Shown one piece after another: positions 6,769-8,003 of a stretch of 8,003 bases of DNA (positions are counted from its first letter, which is position 1; each line of letters begins with the position of its first letter). A model generated the notes under the pieces. That model worked only from the letters and a program-made list of their open reading frames with translations. It did no database searches and was not told the DNA's origin. Source of the stretch: Candidatus Woesearchaeota archaeon (GTDB taxonomy: Archaea; Nanobdellota; Nanobdellia; Woesearchaeales; JACQNA01); contig JACQNA010000060.1 in assembly GCA_016203335.1 (NCBI GenBank), positions 1 through 8,003 on the forward strand, given 5' to 3'. The position numbers and the translations under genes were made by a program.

Positions 6769-6788
6769 ATACGAACAAAGTGAGCTCT

Positions 6789-7451
6789 TCAATGCCGCCC
6801 CTCAAAGGCGCCTAGAGGCAGTTGGTTCTTGCTTTTCATGACAGACTGATAGCTCACCCACTGTTTCCGGAAGATGTCCGGGTAGGTGTCATAATACTTC
6901 GCAAGAAAAGCAGCGGTTCTGGGGTCAGTCATATACCCCGAGCCGAAGTCCTCAGGCATCATCTTCTGGATTTTTGCCACTTCACTATCCCGGGTTACCT
7001 TTGCCAGGATGGATGCTGCAGAGACAATAGGATAATGCACATCCGCCTTATGCTCCACCACCAGCCCCATCTGCTTTTCCAGCAGCTCCCGGAGGTATGA
7101 CCGGAATGCCTTGATATTGTTGCTCGGGCAGTCAATGAATGCCCTGTCCGGCTGCAGCACATTTAATATGTCTGCCATCTTATGCGCCTCCAGCCAGTTG
7201 AGGTTTAATGAATCTGAGCTTAGTGCAGCATCAATCTCCGCAGGCTGCAGGATGAGGATCTTCTTTTTCTTCACGATGTCAATGATCTTCGGGTAGAGCG
7301 TTTCCCGCTGTTTTGGAGTCAGCAGCTTGGAATCCTTGACCTTGATTGCTTTCAGCTTCTCCTCGTCCTGCTCAGCAATGAGGATGCCGCAGACTACCAA
7401 CGGCCCGATCACCGGCCCCCTGCCCGCCTCTTCAATCCCCGCAATCTTCAT
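6789..7451 (-). CDS. rnhB: Ribonuclease HII
   Basis: A 220-residue RNase HII, the usual archaeal length. It cuts the RNA strand of RNA:DNA hybrids and the 5' side of single ribonucleotides in DNA, using two metal ions. Family motifs: GIEEAGRGPVIGPLVV at 5-20, KDSK at 39-42, D107 in AFID, D137 in HKADVHYPIVSAASILAKVTRD, and GSGYMTDP at 170-177. The archaeal catalytic set is D-E-D-D; here the first Asp is Glu (E7), followed by E8, D107 and D137. The ATG at 7451 lies about 27 bases from a TATA box, so the mRNA is probably leaderless. The stop codon (6791-6789) falls inside the 14-bp terminal repeat of the adjoining element, so the last codons (GRH) may derive from it. Confidence 0.95.
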   Translation of the reverse strand: MKIAGIEEAGRGPVIGPLVVCGILIAEQDEEKLKAIKVKDSKLLTPKQRETLYPKIIDIVKKKKILILQPAEIDAALSSDSLNLNWLEAHKMADILNVLQPDRAFIDCPSNNIKAFRSYLRELLEKQMGLVVEHKADVHYPIVSAASILAKVTRDSEVAKIQKMMPEDFGSGYMTDPRTAAFLAKYYDTYPDIFRKQWVSYQSVMKSKNQLPLGAFEGRH

Positions 7452-7474
7452 GATGGTGCAAAAGGGGAATGTGG

Positions 7475-7482
7475 TATAAAAA
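7475..7482 (-). promoter_or_regulatory. TATA box of rnhB
   Basis: On the minus strand TTTTTATA occupies 7482-7475, with its centre about 27 bases before the rnhB ATG at 7451. There is no ribosome binding site, which fits a leaderless transcript. Confidence 0.65.
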
Positions 7483-7513
7483 GGTTTGCGCGGGCATGCT
7501 GTTACCCATCACA

Positions 7514-7522
7514 TTTATATAT
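7514..7522 (+). promoter_or_regulatory. TATA box of the HPF-like gene
   Basis: TTTATATAT at 7514-7522 has its centre 26 bases before the ATG at 7544. This supports that ATG over the longer open frame beginning at 7469 and predicts a leaderless transcript. It is back to back with the rnhB promoter. Confidence 0.7.
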
Positions 7523-7543
7523 TCCCGCACGCCACGTCATTTC

Positions 7544-7876
7544 ATGGCCGTCCAGTTCGTCGGGCTGAATGCTGTCGAGCCTCTTGACGCAGACCGCATT
7601 AAGGACATCGCCGCGCGCTATGCTGCAAAGCTCCAGCGCATGGCAAAAGATGAAATACTGCTGGTTGTTGACCTCAAGGCGCACAATAAGGCAGGGAAGC
7701 GGAGCAAGTACACATTCAGGCTGGCGCTCCGCGCGCCGACAAAGACCATTGAGGCGTCTGCCTTTGACTGGGAGATTACCCGGGCATTCCGCATGGCCTG
7801 CAAGGCATTGGAGCGGGAAACGGAGCACAAGCTGCATAGCGACGAGCACCGGGACAGGCACCGGAAAAAATACTGA
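7544..7876 (+). CDS. Small protein with HPF/RaiA-like fold (possible ribosome hibernation factor)
   Basis: A 110-residue basic protein. Its predicted order of elements is strand (AVQFVGLN, 2-9), helix (DADRIKDIAARYAAKLQRM, 16-34), three strands (ILLVVDLKAHN, KYTFRLALRAP, TKTIEASAFD) and helix (DWEITRAFRMACKALERETE), with a tail rich in His, Arg, Lys and Asp. That beta-alpha-beta-beta-beta-alpha order, and the acidic D-W before the last helix, resemble HPF/RaiA factors, which bind the small ribosomal subunit and keep idle ribosomes inactive. The match is by topology and local pattern, not a strong signature; another small RNA-binding protein is possible. The start is fixed by the TATA box 26 bases upstream. 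The gene is divergent from rnhB, and a hairpin follows its stop by 7 bases. Confidence 0.6.
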   Translation: MAVQFVGLNAVEPLDADRIKDIAARYAAKLQRMAKDEILLVVDLKAHNKAGKRSKYTFRLALRAPTKTIEASAFDWEITRAFRMACKALERETEHKLHSDEHRDRHRKKY

Positions 7877-7883
7877 AGGTGTG

Positions 7884-7912
7884 TAGCGAAGTGACATATG
7901 TCACTAGCGCTA
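7884..7912. repeat. 16-bp palindrome within a longer hairpin after the HPF-like gene
   Basis: AGTGACATATGTCACT at 7890-7905 is a perfect palindrome. TAGCG (7884-7888) and CGCTA (7908-7912) extend it across a small internal loop (A against AG). In the RNA it is a stable hairpin just after the stop codon; in DNA it could be a dimeric regulator site. No T-run follows immediately, so simple termination is not shown. Confidence 0.6.
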
Positions 7913-7950
7913 AAATAACCTAGCAAAATCAAAATAAATGCTTGTTGGTG

Positions 7951-7961
7951 TTTTGTTATTT
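7951..7961 (+). terminator. Possible T-rich terminator downstream of the HPF-like gene
   Basis: TTTTGTTATTT is the first T-rich tract after the gene, about 40 bases past the hairpin. Such tracts can end archaeal transcripts. Support is weak. Confidence 0.25.
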
Positions 7962-7981
7962 AGGCTGCTGTGCGGCCTAAA
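7959..7981. repeat. Hairpin near the right edge
   Basis: TTTAGGC (7959-7965) pairs with GCCTAAA (7975-7981). One G-U and two further pairs (7967-7968 with 7972-7973) extend the stem to ten pairs around a three-base loop. The role is not clear because the neighbouring gene is cut off. Confidence 0.5.
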
Positions 7982-8003
7982 ATGATTGTAGCGCATCCTG
8001 AAC

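Larger units (their letters stand above)
6582..6798. repeat. Nested inverted-repeat element of about 217 bp between rnhB and smc (structured RNA or small mobile element)
   Basis: The ends are a perfect 14-bp inverted repeat, GCGGCATTGAAGAG at 6582-6595 and its complement at 6785-6798. Inside, GGCAAGCATC (6599-6608) pairs with GATGCTTGCC (6708-6717). After a bulged A6609 this stem continues with GGCT/AGCC (6610-6613/6704-6707) and further up with GTGCT/AGCAC (6622-6626/6693-6697). Apical hairpins are GAGCAT/ATGCTC (6637-6642/6654-6659) and AGGG/CCCT (6668-6671/6677-6680). Two more hairpins stand beside this arm: 6723-6741 (8-bp stem) and 6749-6768 (8-bp stem). Together they make a multi-branched fold closed by the terminal repeat. 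No T-run terminator and no recognisable protein are present. The strand of any transcript is not determined. Confidence 0.7.

Noticed and set aside
6584..6841. Plus-strand reading frame through the inverted-repeat element that begins GIEEAGK, like the RNase HII N-terminus
   Set aside because: The 18-base resemblance to the start of rnhB (16 matches) is about what chance allows across 8 kb. The frame then departs completely from RNase HII and follows hairpin sequence, so I do not call a gene or an rnhB remnant.
7982..8003. Start of a further gene (MIVAHPE) at the right edge
   Set aside because: Only seven codons are visible. There is a TATA-like TTATTTA about 24 bases upstream, but this is too little to call. 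Minus-strand frames entering from the right edge are equally undecidable.

Overview
The window is archaeal. Evidence: an SMC ATPase of archaeal/bacterial type, an archaeal-type RNase HII, TATA-box promoters placed about 26-28 bases upstream of start codons that lack a ribosome binding site, and a tRNA gene interrupted by two small introns whose junctions fold as bulge-helix-bulge (BHB) motifs. Compact genes, leaderless promoters and the protein flavour suggest a DPANN-type archaeon, perhaps close to Woesearchaeota. That placement is an impression from sequence style and has not been tested.

Layout. Bases 1-301 (minus strand) hold the N-terminus of a secreted, probably glycosylated surface protein that runs off the left edge. 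Bases 302-660 are non-coding, with a strong hairpin and promoter-like elements. A DUF192 protein (661-1002, +) is followed at once by a TATA box and an intron-containing tRNA-Gly(UCC) gene (1052-1168, +). Next come a PIG-L family deacetylase (1225-1869, +) and a GT4 glycosyltransferase (1874-3004, +) four bases apart, evidently one operon. They end tail to tail against a full-length smc gene (6518-3024, -). Upstream of smc lies a compact element (about 6582-6798) of nested inverted repeats, which separates it from rnhB (RNase HII, 7451-6789, -). rnhB is divergent from a small gene whose predicted fold resembles HPF/RaiA ribosome-associated factors (7544-7876, +). Bases 7877-8003 hold two hairpins and no clear gene.

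The genes are mostly housekeeping: chromosome organisation (SMC), RNA:DNA hybrid and ribonucleotide removal (RNase HII), translation (tRNA-Gly, possibly the HPF-like protein) and envelope or glycoconjugate synthesis (PIG-L plus GT4, the surface protein). The two most unusual items are the doubly interrupted tRNA-Gly, with introns in both the D-loop and the T-loop, and the approximately 217-bp multi-branched inverted-repeat element between rnhB and smc. The latter looks like a structured RNA or a small non-autonomous mobile element.
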